NCBI RefSeq assembly: GCF_018837975.1
Contig: NZ_JAGSOY010000037.1
Coordinates: forward strand, 1-49,505
Reading direction: 5' to 3'
Source: Zooshikella harenae
GTDB lineage: Bacteria > Pseudomonadota > Gammaproteobacteria > Pseudomonadales > Zooshikellaceae
Length of the DNA: 49,505 nucleotides
Shown here: piece by piece, positions 27,432-36,700 of the stretch
How the letters are laid out: the number at the start of each line of letters is the position of its first letter
How positions within the stretch are numbered: the stretch's first letter is position 1
Made by a program: the position numbers and the translations under genes
The notes under the pieces: model-generated
What the model was told of the DNA's origin: nothing
Seen by the model: only the letters and a program-made list of their open reading frames with translations
Databases searched by the model: none

Positions 27432-27470
27432 GTATACCCATAACGAAGGGTTTTTAGGGCCGGCCGTCAA
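27432..27470 (+). repeat. Dispersed copy of the repeat that precedes the effector tails
   Basis: This stretch starts with GTATACCCATAACGAAGG and runs into TTTTTAGGGCCGGCCGTCAA. It matches, on the opposite strand, the repeats at 44701-44740 and 41746-41785, which flank the orphan effector tails. Confidence 0.7.
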
Positions 27471-27478
27471 ATGACTGG

Positions 27479-27529
27479 GGTGAAGAACGCGGACAACAAA
27501 GCCTAAAAATGATTCGTGAAGGGTATATG
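27479..27529 (+). pseudogene. Stray fragment of a VasX-type effector tail
   Basis: This encodes GEERGQQSLKMIREGYM, which matches GEERRQQTLKLIREGYK of the orphan tails at 44.6 kb and 41.7 kb. It lies directly behind the same repeat. It has lost about 34 nt at the junction and breaks off shortly after. It is a relic, 14 kb or more from the effector locus. Confidence 0.7.
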
Positions 27530-27554
27530 TTAATTGTATGAGATGAAAAACCAG

Positions 27555-27626
27555 CTAATCACCTCCGAAGCATTCTCCACAGAAAACCTTAGGATAAGGC
27601 TTACAGGTGAGCTCGGTGGTGATTAG
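27555..27626. other. Long stem-loop, possible structured RNA or terminator
   Basis: Outer arms CTAATCACCTCCGA and TCGGTGGTGATTAG pair over 14 bp with one mismatch. An inner hairpin CCTTA-GGA-TAAGG lies in the loop. On the minus strand the outer stem is followed by GCTGGTTTTTC. The element begins 29 nt after the stop of the solute-binding gene, so a terminator is likely. Confidence 0.55.
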
Positions 27627-27655
27627 AAATATTACTAGATAGCGTTAAAAACAAA

Positions 27656-28546
27656 TTAAAGCATATTAGTTAAAATATCACCTGGTTCAAACCATAATGA
27701 CCGATTAGATAGTGGTGTTTTAGCAGGCAACTCTGGGTTATCCAGCCTAATCAAGCGGCGTTTATTAAGATTAGCACGTAAAATTTTATCACGATGATAC
27801 TTATAAAATATTCTATCAAAGGTTCCATTCGCGATTAATTTATTAAGCCCTATTTCAACCCGGTTGGCCAACTTGGCATTTTTCTTCGACATAAAAAAGT
27901 AGTAAGGCCATGGATAATACAATACCAGGTCTTGTTCAACAGACAAATTGGGATACTTGTCTTTTCGACGCGCCAGAATACCATGAGCTTCATTTACGCC
28001 CAGAGGTAATAAATCAAACCGTTTCTTTGCTAACTGAGTAAAGAGCAACTCAAATTTAAATACTTTATAAGGATCAATACCATTAGCCTGGTAAACTTTC
28101 ACATCCCCCCAGTCCTGACCTTGGCCAATTTTTAACTGCTGCAAATCTGCTAATGTTTGCACCTGCTGAGCTTTTAACTGCCCTTCAGGGTTTGCTAAGC
28201 TCAACCTATAACCAAGTAATCCTTTGCGAAGGGGTATGCGAATGGGGTATAACTGTTCTTCTCTCTGTTGACTGGTTGAACTCCAGGTGATGTTAATAAG
28301 ACGGTCCTTCTCAATTTCAACCAGCATTCTTTCTTCAGTTAACCTCGCTCGAGTACTACTAACCTCATAATCACCATGGCTTTCTTTTGTTATTTCCAGA
28401 GCTTGTGTCAACAACTCTTTAACATCTTCCAGACGAGCAGGCACTATAGGAAGTACGTACGAATCAACTGCGTTAGCAGAAAAGGAGGTAACCAGTAATG
28501 TCAGCGCACTTATTGTACAACTAAACCAGCGTTTTACTACGTGCAT
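27656..28546 (-). CDS. Periplasmic solute-binding-like protein (SBP family 3 type)
   Basis: This 296-residue protein has a signal peptide (LTLLVTSFSANA) and looks like a diverged family-3 solute-binding protein: the LADLQQLKIGQGQDWGD stretch, FDLLPLGVNEAHGIL, and the closing LNKLIANGTFDRIFYKYH. No permease or ATPase genes lie near it, so it may be a stand-alone sensor or a component of a distant transporter. Confidence 0.7.
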   Translation of the reverse strand: MHVVKRWFSCTISALTLLVTSFSANAVDSYVLPIVPARLEDVKELLTQALEITKESHGDYEVSSTRARLTEERMLVEIEKDRLINITWSSTSQQREEQLYPIRIPLRKGLLGYRLSLANPEGQLKAQQVQTLADLQQLKIGQGQDWGDVKVYQANGIDPYKVFKFELLFTQLAKKRFDLLPLGVNEAHGILARRKDKYPNLSVEQDLVLYYPWPYYFFMSKKNAKLANRVEIGLNKLIANGTFDRIFYKYHRDKILRANLNKRRLIRLDNPELPAKTPLSNRSLWFEPGDILTNML

Positions 28547-29149
28547 AGCATTGGTCTCTTTATTATTGGGAATGTATGACTACTTACAGCGTCCGTATTC
28601 CATCTCCAGCAAAATATCCATGATGCCAAAGGCTGATTGCCGGCCAGACACTGTATACATTCAGCCCTGGTGAATCATATTACCCTGAATTCTTGGTAAA
28701 TTGTAACCATTGCACTTTTGTTAAGCAATTGGTTATAAACTAAAACTTCTGTACAAAAGAAAATGCACTTGATTCTTATTTTATTTCCAAAACTAACGAG
28801 TGCCTATATAAACAGCAAAATAGCGGTTAGCTTGATTTAAATGTTAAAAACTATTAATAGCATTAACAGTATACGTATACTTTCGCCTGACTATATTCTC
28901 TTGGTATTCTGTCTTCATTCCTTCAACCAAGGACTTGCTCCCCCTAAATTCTCTCAGAAAGTCCTTTTATTTTTACAATTTTACATAATTTATTCCTGAA
29001 AGGAGGTGTTCCTATTCCAAAAAATCATAATAAAAAAATAGCGAGTCAGTTTATTCACACTTAAATTTATTTTTTGAAAGTGTATCTATTAATTTCGCAT
29101 CAAAAAGAAAGTATTCATTTTAGTGTCATCAAACTGAATGGAGTCGGTC
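28547..29149. other. Divergent 600-nt spacer before the chitinase gene
   Basis: This AT-rich spacer lies between the divergent solute-binding and chitinase genes. It contains a perfect Shine-Dalgarno-like AAAGGAGGTG (near 29000-29010), but no frame of useful length follows it. No conserved element was recognised. Confidence 0.4.
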
Positions 29150-31141
29150 ATGACATCATTAATAAGCGCTATTTTTACAGGTAAACGTATAACCTCAGTC
29201 AGTACGGTATTGATGAGTCTTTGTATATTACCTATTACCAAGATCTATGCAGTCGAAATTTCACAGCAGGAATCAGGTAATATATCTTCCCAACAAATAT
29301 CTGCCCCTTGGAATCTTATTTCCAGTAAATATACTGGCGAACGTGTTCACCTCAAATTATTTTATGACTGGGTTTGGGATAATAATGATCCTGATCGAAA
29401 TTTTGCAGGGTTTAGGCCATCTGATTACAATATTTACGTTGCTAAACGTACAGGGGTTGATTGGAAAAATGAAATTCAATATCAAAAACAACATAAAGCA
29501 ACTGACAGTGATACTAATTGGGAAGCCAATAAAGAATACCACCGCCCTTTTAATGTAACATCCAGCGGTAAAATTGTTGGCTTATACATGGGCGAATGGG
29601 GTGTTTGGGAACGCGCCTTTCCTGCAGAACTCATCGCAGCAAATAATATAACGCATTTATTTTACTCGTTTGCTGCAATTTGCGACTACGATCGTCCTAA
29701 CGCCACGAAAAATGATGGATTAAATCGAGAGTTTAGTCCCGATGGTGGCGTAAGCCGTAGTTGGAAAGTCATGCGAGCCAGCTGTGGCAAAGGATTAGCA
29801 CCAGACGTCAACAATAACGAACGAGGAGACTTGGTTAAGCTTGGTGTCGTCGAACGCAATAATGACTTTGAAGTTTCAGAATACGACTATATTGCCGTTC
29901 CACACTCAGTCGCAGCAATAAAAAAAATAAAACAGCGCTATCCTCACTTAAAAGCCATGTTATCCATTGGCGGCTGGACGCTCAGTGATCCTTTTTACGA
30001 TATGGTCAGTAAATCAGAATGGCGACAAACATTTGTAGACTCAGTTGTAGCTTTTATAGCACGCCATGATAATGTTTTTGATGGTGTAGATATTGATTGG
30101 GAGTTTCCAGGGGGAAGTGGACTCAGTCCCAACTTAACCAAAGGCTATGTTCAAGACCGAGAAAACTTAACCACTTTAATTAAATTACTAAGAGCACGAT
30201 TAACAGCTGAATTCGGGGCCAAGTTTGAATTGTCAGCGGCACTATCAGCCTCTCCAGCCAAACTTGCTGCCGTTGACTTAAATGCATTACGGGATGAATT
30301 CACTTTCATCAACCTGATGACTTACGACTTATACGGCGCCTGGGCTAAAGACCCAAGCCATCATGCTGCAGTCAATGCCAAACCCGTCATGGGTACTTAC
30401 AATAGTTTATCAGGTATCGCTACTGATGAACTAGGCAACCCTATTCTGTTCAATGGAAAAACCCGAACCAATAGTGAAGTTGCTCGTGGCTTCAGTACCC
30501 GTGGCGCTATCGAAACAGTTCAATCTTTATATCCAGATTTCCCTACGAACAAACTGGTTATTGGGGTGGCCAGTTACAGTCGTGGCTGGGAATATTTAAA
30601 AAACCGTAAATCATTCGGCAAGTTTTTCTGGCATGGACAAGCGCAGCATTGGCGCAACAGTCGTGGTTCTGGCTTGGGGGCTGCAGGTACTTTTCAGTTT
30701 GGCGTGAGCGACTTTAGGGATATTTATGACCACTTTATGAAAAGCAACGCCAGTCAATTATATTATGATACTCAAGCTGAATCAGCATACATCTGGAAAC
30801 CACATAATTTAAATGATGCTACTTATCAATTCGCAAAAGTTGAAACATTCGACTCTCCTAGAAGTGTCATTGCTAAAGGTGAACTTGTTAAAGAATACAA
30901 TTTGGCGGGTTTATTTATGTGGGAAGCACAAACAGATAATGGCTTAATTTTAAATGCTATGAATGCAGCCGTTTGCAATAGACTAAAAACAGGGGGCTAC
31001 TATCAATTTACTCAGCAATATGCTGGCGAAAGTAATACAGTTGTTACACAATGGGATAAAAACGGTATTCCCTCGGCTGTAGAAGAATCCATGTCAGGGC
31101 CATCCACTTATGCCTTTAACGGCACTGAGTTTTGTAAATAA
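29150..31141 (+). CDS. GH18 chitinase, secreted
   Basis: This 663-residue enzyme hydrolyses beta-1,4 N-acetylglucosamine links. The GH18 catalytic signature is FDGVDIDWEFPG, with Glu at residue 318 of this start as acid/base. Substrate-barrel motifs are SIGGWTLS, MTYDLYG and AGLFMWEAQTDNG. A signal-like hydrophobic stretch (TVLMSLCILPITKIYA) follows a basic N-terminus. An N-terminal region of about 140 residues precedes the barrel and may bind substrate. I start it at ATG 29150, with GGAG 7 nt before it; an ATG 12 nt earlier lacks one. It fits a chitin-using marine lifestyle. Confidence 0.92.
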   Translation: MTSLISAIFTGKRITSVSTVLMSLCILPITKIYAVEISQQESGNISSQQISAPWNLISSKYTGERVHLKLFYDWVWDNNDPDRNFAGFRPSDYNIYVAKRTGVDWKNEIQYQKQHKATDSDTNWEANKEYHRPFNVTSSGKIVGLYMGEWGVWERAFPAELIAANNITHLFYSFAAICDYDRPNATKNDGLNREFSPDGGVSRSWKVMRASCGKGLAPDVNNNERGDLVKLGVVERNNDFEVSEYDYIAVPHSVAAIKKIKQRYPHLKAMLSIGGWTLSDPFYDMVSKSEWRQTFVDSVVAFIARHDNVFDGVDIDWEFPGGSGLSPNLTKGYVQDRENLTTLIKLLRARLTAEFGAKFELSAALSASPAKLAAVDLNALRDEFTFINLMTYDLYGAWAKDPSHHAAVNAKPVMGTYNSLSGIATDELGNPILFNGKTRTNSEVARGFSTRGAIETVQSLYPDFPTNKLVIGVASYSRGWEYLKNRKSFGKFFWHGQAQHWRNSRGSGLGAAGTFQFGVSDFRDIYDHFMKSNASQLYYDTQAESAYIWKPHNLNDATYQFAKVETFDSPRSVIAKGELVKEYNLAGLFMWEAQTDNGLILNAMNAAVCNRLKTGGYYQFTQQYAGESNTVVTQWDKNGIPSAVEESMSGPSTYAFNGTEFCK

Positions 31142-31159
31142 TACAGGTGAAACCAAAAT

Positions 31160-31183
31160 GAAGGAGGCACTCTCACCTCCTTC
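31160..31183 (+). terminator. Hairpin after the chitinase gene
   Basis: GAAGGAGG and CCTCCTTC pair over 8 bp around an 8-nt loop, 18 nt after the chitinase stop. No clear U-run follows. Confidence 0.5.
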
Positions 31184-31356
31184 TCTAAGACGCCAGAAAA
31201 CGGCCTCGCAAACAACTTCTAACACTGCATTTTAAGCCAATGACACCTTCATTGTAATTATCGCTGTTAGACTGTCCTGCTAAAAAAATTGTTAATATCA
31301 CCAGTTTTTTCTGATAACATAAATTTAAATTAAAGGAGTGATTTAAACAGATAATA

Positions 31357-32235
31357 GTGAACCTCATGGATAACTTGTTTACGCAGTTGGCTGAAGATAT
31401 AGGCCCAATTGATAATTGCCAGTCACTTAGCCATAAAGTTTCTCTAATAAGTACTGGAAATCAGCAATTAATTGTTAAGAAAACGTCTCAGGTTGAGCTG
31501 TTTTGTTACATAAGTCTGCCACACCACATTCAGTCCTTTCAAATTAACTTTCCCCGTCTAATACACAGCCTAAAATTAAATAATAAAACTATAATTGTTT
31601 TAGAGTTTATCAAAAACGCCCACCAAGATATTAATCAACATGAACTCTTTCAACGTTTAGTCGAATTTCATCAAACAAACCTTACGAATCTCAATATTGG
31701 CTCATTGGCTAACCACTACTGGCAACCTGAGGATAATTATTTACTTTTACAGCTTGCACCATCGTCCGAACAGCGCTGCTTACGTAGTGTTTTGGATAAC
31801 TTTTATTATGAATTTCAACATCTCTTTGCGCCTGGCTGGCTGATTACAGGCGACAACTGCCTTGATAACTGGTGCTGTAGTACTGCTGGTGAGGTATATC
31901 GGATGGACTTGGAACACGTTAGTCTAGGTAGTCCAGCCATAGATTTAGCCTGCTTACAACCCAACTGGCCTTCTTTTAACCAATGCCTACAAACTGCGGA
32001 CAATTACTTACGCTACAATCAACAGTTTAAACGAAACCGCTTCCAGTTAGCGGCTGACATTGTTGCTGCAACATTATGGCTCTTTGCTAAACGATGTAAC
32101 ACATTACTTAACCCTGAAGATAATCAGCCTACCCACCCTATTATTTCTGAAGCTAGAGTGCGCCTGATAACATGGCTAAGAGGGATTTTTCAACAGGTAT
32201 ATCAACACCCAGACTTCTATCAATTTTCATTATAA
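31357..32235 (+). CDS. Phosphotransferase-like (APH/kinase fold) protein
   Basis: The 292-residue product appears to be a diverged member of the aminoglycoside phosphotransferase/choline kinase fold. It has ITGDNCLDNW (163-172): Asp166 and Asn171 have the D-x4-N spacing of the Brenner motif, but the usual His is Thr. The metal-binding Asp is likely Asp184 in YRMDLEHV, followed by GSPAIDLACL as in the family. The start may be GTG 31357 or ATG 31366; AAAGGAG lies about 18 nt before. The substrate is unknown. Confidence 0.6.
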   Translation: MNLMDNLFTQLAEDIGPIDNCQSLSHKVSLISTGNQQLIVKKTSQVELFCYISLPHHIQSFQINFPRLIHSLKLNNKTIIVLEFIKNAHQDINQHELFQRLVEFHQTNLTNLNIGSLANHYWQPEDNYLLLQLAPSSEQRCLRSVLDNFYYEFQHLFAPGWLITGDNCLDNWCCSTAGEVYRMDLEHVSLGSPAIDLACLQPNWPSFNQCLQTADNYLRYNQQFKRNRFQLAADIVAATLWLFAKRCNTLLNPEDNQPTHPIISEARVRLITWLRGIFQQVYQHPDFYQFSL

Positions 32236-32408
32236 ATATCTTTTACCTCCCAGGCGTCTTCTCAGTCGATACTCGTTTCACTTTTGAGGCAAAATCAATT
32301 CTTTATGCATTGATCATTGCCTCAAAAGAACAAGATTAGGGTTACCTTTTTTTACTTTATTAGCTATTGTTAAGATACACACATGATATAGACACAAGCT
32401 AAATTATT

Positions 32409-33074
32409 ATGGATATAAAGCAATACGCTGATACGCCTTTATCTAAAACGCGTTTTATAAATAAATACTTACTCATACTGACTGGGTACGTCATGCTTCT
32501 GACCGGTTGCTCAGGTTCTATCCCCTACTTACAACCAGCCGTGTCTGAGCAGGATTTACTGGCCGCCGACTCCTCTATTAACCAATGCTTTATTAGCAGT
32601 GGTATTGCCTATGAGCTCATTAATAAAATCAACCAATATCAATTAGCAAAGATCGATGCAGAAGACGAATTAATTGCAAGTCAGGGTAATAATTTATCTG
32701 ACTATTACTTGATGAAAGAAATGCTCAATGAGTACTACAATGTTAGCCCTGAAAAAGAAGAACACTCACGTTTCATCGCCTCTTATTACTCTCGATGCCT
32801 TAAAAAGGCCCAAGTAAACCCAGAGTTAATACCACAAGATACCCTAGCTCAATGTTTAGAGCGTAACAACCAACTTCATACGCTCTATCAACAAAGTAAA
32901 TTTAAGCAATGGAGCGAAATAGCAAGCCTTGCTCAACAATACAATATAGAGACTGACGAGGCCAAACAGGCTTTTCAATTCGGTACTGAGTATAACCAGC
33001 GCTATATCGCTTTGCTGATGAAAAAGTTTCGCCAATGTACAGATACTGAATTAGCATCAGGCACATCTAATTAA
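32409..33074 (+). CDS. Lipoprotein of unknown function
   Basis: This 221-residue protein has a long basic N-terminal region, then a hydrophobic segment (YLLILTGYVMLL) ending in lipobox LTGC (Cys34). The mature part is helical and rich in Gln, Tyr and Glu, with pairs of Cys. No family is recognised. It lies before the giant RTX gene on the same strand, 720 nt away. Confidence 0.6.
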   Translation: MDIKQYADTPLSKTRFINKYLLILTGYVMLLTGCSGSIPYLQPAVSEQDLLAADSSINQCFISSGIAYELINKINQYQLAKIDAEDELIASQGNNLSDYYLMKEMLNEYYNVSPEKEEHSRFIASYYSRCLKKAQVNPELIPQDTLAQCLERNNQLHTLYQQSKFKQWSEIASLAQQYNIETDEAKQAFQFGTEYNQRYIALLMKKFRQCTDTELASGTSN

Positions 33075-33187
33075 GTAGATCCTTTGCAAGGGGGTTACAG
33101 AGCAAACCTACATTAACTGTGCTTTTATAAAAAGCATTTTATAAAGTTCTTTTGCTTAAACGCTGTATTACCCCCTTTTAACACGCC

Positions 33188-33228
33188 GTGAATCCATCCC
33201 TGGAGGCTCAACTGCCGCGTCCTTGCGG
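33188..33228 (+). repeat. GTGAATCC-type dispersed repeat, copy 1
   Basis: The sequence starts GTGAATCCATCCCTGGAGG, then CTCAACTGCCGCGTCCTTGCGG. It matches the copy at 43155-43195 with few differences, and its first 16 nt or so match, inverted, a partial copy at 16844-16859. Confidence 0.7.
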
Positions 33229-33360
33229 GGTTATACTACTCGTCATTACTTGAGAAACCTGTACTTTATAACCGCTGAATTTTAAATAATGCACTTTTTT
33301 CATACTTTTTAATAAATCATTCATTATTCTTCCCTTTCCTCCATATATGTACTAATACGT

Positions 33361-33388
33361 AAAAAGAGATTGACAAAGATCTCTTTTT
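33361..33388. terminator. Orphan rho-independent terminator
   Basis: AAAAAGAGAT and ATCTCTTTTT form a 10-bp stem around an 8-nt loop with U-rich tails both ways. It is about 290 nt after the nearest stop codon, so it may end an unannotated RNA. Confidence 0.7.
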
Positions 33389-33630
33389 ATAAGAAGTTAT
33401 ATTTTGCTCTCACATAGCGGGCAGATCCCCATATGTGTATAAAAATAAATTGTCGTACATAATTTTAAATAAATGGCAGTACCTGTGATGTTTACAACAA
33501 AGCATCACCAAACGCAGTACCCCTTGCGTTAAAAATAAAAATACTTTTTAAGATGATGCCCATTAACAGGTTTCTCAAGGGTAAGCTATTGGCTACATTA
33601 ATTTATAATTCACTTATAAATAAGTAAAAA

Positions 33631-33664
33631 GCCGCCCCTAAAACCTCTTCGTTATGGGTATATA
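33631..33664 (-). repeat. Effector-linked repeat, copy without a tail
   Basis: GCCGCCCCTAAAACCTCTTC then GTTATGGGTATATA matches the copies at 44701, 41746 and (inverted) 27432. No effector tail fragment follows. Confidence 0.65.
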
Positions 33665-33794
33665 TTTAATATTAATTATAAACATCGTACTTGCTGTAAC
33701 TTGTAATATATCCACTATTACGGCCAGCCAATATTAGTACGATTATTTAAGTTTCTTATTTACTTATTTTAAAGTCCATCTATTATAATTTTTT

Positions 33795-36700
33795 GTGGTG
33801 TATTTCATGGAGCCATCAGCAGTAAATAGTAACTCGCCATCGAACCCACGTTCAGTTTTATCATTAAGCTCCATGGAAGGAAAGCCAATTACCGGCGAAA
33901 CATTAATGGTTATTAACAAGCTGGCCCACCAGCTTATTTCGCTTAGGGAAACGGCGCTAAGCCAACATAATAAAAAAAATGCCAAAAAGATATCACAAGC
34001 AATTTCTCTTCTAGAAAATGTTCAACTAAAGTTAAATTCACTCATTACAATAGAGGGTGAACAGAGTTCGCTTTCAACAAAGGATACCGCTTTTCTATCA
34101 TCCCAACTGGAAAAGACCAGCCAATTACTTAAGAAATCCGGAACAAAAACACTCACAGCATTACTAGGCCAGTATTTTTTTGCTAGCTGGTTAAACCAAG
34201 CACGTAATGATATAAAAACAGATGTTTTCAATAAACTAAAAGGCATTGGTAATCCAGGAGCAGCTAACTCAACCACTCTAAAAATTGAAGTGAAAGGTGG
34301 TGGTAATATCGTTGCTACTAATCTTTGCGGCAGTATGGGCTATAGTCATACAGATACATTAGATTCAGATGATGAAGGATTATTTTTCCGTTCAAAAACC
34401 CGAGCTGCTAGCCTGGGGTTAACTGCTGGTTTTAAGGTTATAGCCGCAAAACTTGGTGGAAACTTAACAGGCAGCCATGCCTATACCACGTTTAAAGAAT
34501 ACAATAATGTTAAGACCTATGTGGACATGGAGGTTAGCAATTTAGCCTCATTAAATCGTGATGATACCTCACTTACAAAAACATCCAAGCAACTTGCCTG
34601 GCAAATTATCAGCAAGGTTTTTGCAGGGCCTCAACATCGTGCAATAGGTTCAGAATTAAAGCAGTACCATCAACAACTACAAGCTGCCGTCAATAATCAA
34701 CATAAACTCAATACATTATTATCAGAACAGCTTGGTATTGACAGTAAAGTCAATGTGGCCTTACCCGTTATTCCAGAAACACTCAGTGGCTACGTTAACA
34801 GTACCTCAGCCAGCGCAACAGGCTCTGCTAGCACTGGAATTAAAGGTACTGAATTACCGCTTGCCGCTTCAGCAGGCATTAATGTCACCCTACGTCGAAC
34901 TGAAATCTATGAGTTTGTACCTGCTTATTTTTGGACTGTTATTGCTGAAAATGCTAAACGCTTAAAAGAGTTGCCCATAGCGTTAACGGCTTATGCAAAA
35001 ACATTGTTAAATCAAGACAGTGCCAACAAATCGATCGTTGACCGGTCTACCTTGGCACTAGAGACGCTTAATAACGATTTTGATCGTTACATGACCGTTG
35101 TGCAAAAATATGATGCGGGTGATCAATCTGCTCGTGTAGAAAAACACGCCATTGAATCACGCTGGGGCATTCAAGGTCGGCATGAGTTTCTTCAAGCAAT
35201 ACACGCTTCCTACACACTACTGGCTGACCGTATTTGGAATGCAAATACAACACCTGAACAATTTCAGCAAGCGACAGCACTATTAGATACAATAAGCAAA
35301 AATATCACACAACCCACTATTACATATTCTAAAAGTAAACTAGAAAATATCGCTTCTTTTAAACAGCTGATTAGACTGAGTATCACAGATAAAAGCCTTA
35401 GTTTAAGTGGTTCTGTTGGTAATTTTGGGCTTGAAGCAACCGTTTTACATAGAAACCGAGTACACCCCAGCCGTTTACGCCACGGTGACTATATTGATAT
35501 TTACCTTAGCTTTAAGGCAGGTATCACCAGTGGTGATGTCACAGGCTTTATTGATAACATGGTGTCAAAAATTAAAGGACAATATGATGCCACCGTTGAT
35601 TCTGAGCAAATAAAAAATACCCTCTCCGACTTTATTAATAATCATATAGATGCCTCTGCATCAGGTAAATTTACCTTACAGTTACGCTACTTTAAAGCAG
35701 GCTATCAACATGATTATGGCGATAATCACTATCATAAACAGTTTTCTCGTTATTTATTTACCCACTCAGCCAACTTAGGTGTCAATGGTGAAGTACCCGT
35801 TGGTGGTGGTGCCAGCGTGGGTGGAAAAGTTGGTATCGCTCACAGCAATACTGAGGTTTTGAAAGAATCACCTACAGCCGATACCCTCAGTTACGTACTT
35901 ACTCGATATAATCGCTGGTTTCGTAACAAAGAAACTGAAGGTGAGTGGCAAGACTACTTTAATGATCATAAAATCGAATTTAGCCAGCTATTTAAACAGT
36001 TAGGTAACACAGACGCTACTGCCTATCAGGAAGCTCAGCATTGGTTACAAGAGCTGATTACAACAGCAGATGCAGATAAACAAGCCTATTTCCAGACGCT
36101 AATGGAAGAGTTCAATACGGCAATGAATGCCTATCGAGAAGATAGCTCAGAACATACATTTACTACAGCAAAACAAGTTTTTAATAAGTTTATGAGTGAG
36201 CAGATAACACCTTGGTGGAATGCTCACCGTAGTCATTGGCAAGATCTTCCTTTTCAACCCAAACGTAGCTTTTTAGAAAAGCTAACAAAACGTTTATCGA
36301 GTTTTCCTGACCAAGTAAAAGACTCTTTCAATCAGCTGTTAAAGAGTAATGCTGTACTACCACTGCAAAATTTGACTGATACAAGAGCTTTAACCAAAGC
36401 ATTAACACTTGATGATCAACACTTATTAGACAGCTTCTTGCTGGTTTATAAACAGAAAGGTATCAGCGCTGCAACCAGCTATACCCGAAATATTTTAGCC
36501 TTGGGTTATCAACAATGGCTGCAACCCGATCAGGAGAATGTTCAAGCAAGTGGATTGACTGAACGCGTTAAACAGTTACCTTCCCTTTATTTTAAGGGCG
36601 TAAATAGCGGGCAAGGTGCCAAACGTTTACGAAAAGCGCTCGAACCCTTCGCGAAGTCAGGTGTATTAAAGCTTCGGGTTGATGGTAATGACTTAGCTTT

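Larger units (their letters stand above)
33075..33794. other. 720-nt spacer carrying several repeats before the RTX gene
   Basis: No gene is seen. It holds the GTGAATCC-type repeat (33188-33228), a strong terminator (33361-33388), a 14-nt perfect inverted repeat with arms 33249-33262 and 33566-33579, and a copy of the effector-linked repeat (33631-33664). It must also hold the promoter of the RTX gene, which I cannot place. Confidence 0.55.

Noticed and set aside
28995-29075. Perfect Shine-Dalgarno AAAGGAGGTG upstream of the chitinase gene
   Set aside because: Only an 11-codon frame from an overlapping GTG follows, so there is no gene to serve; it is probably chance or part of the leader.
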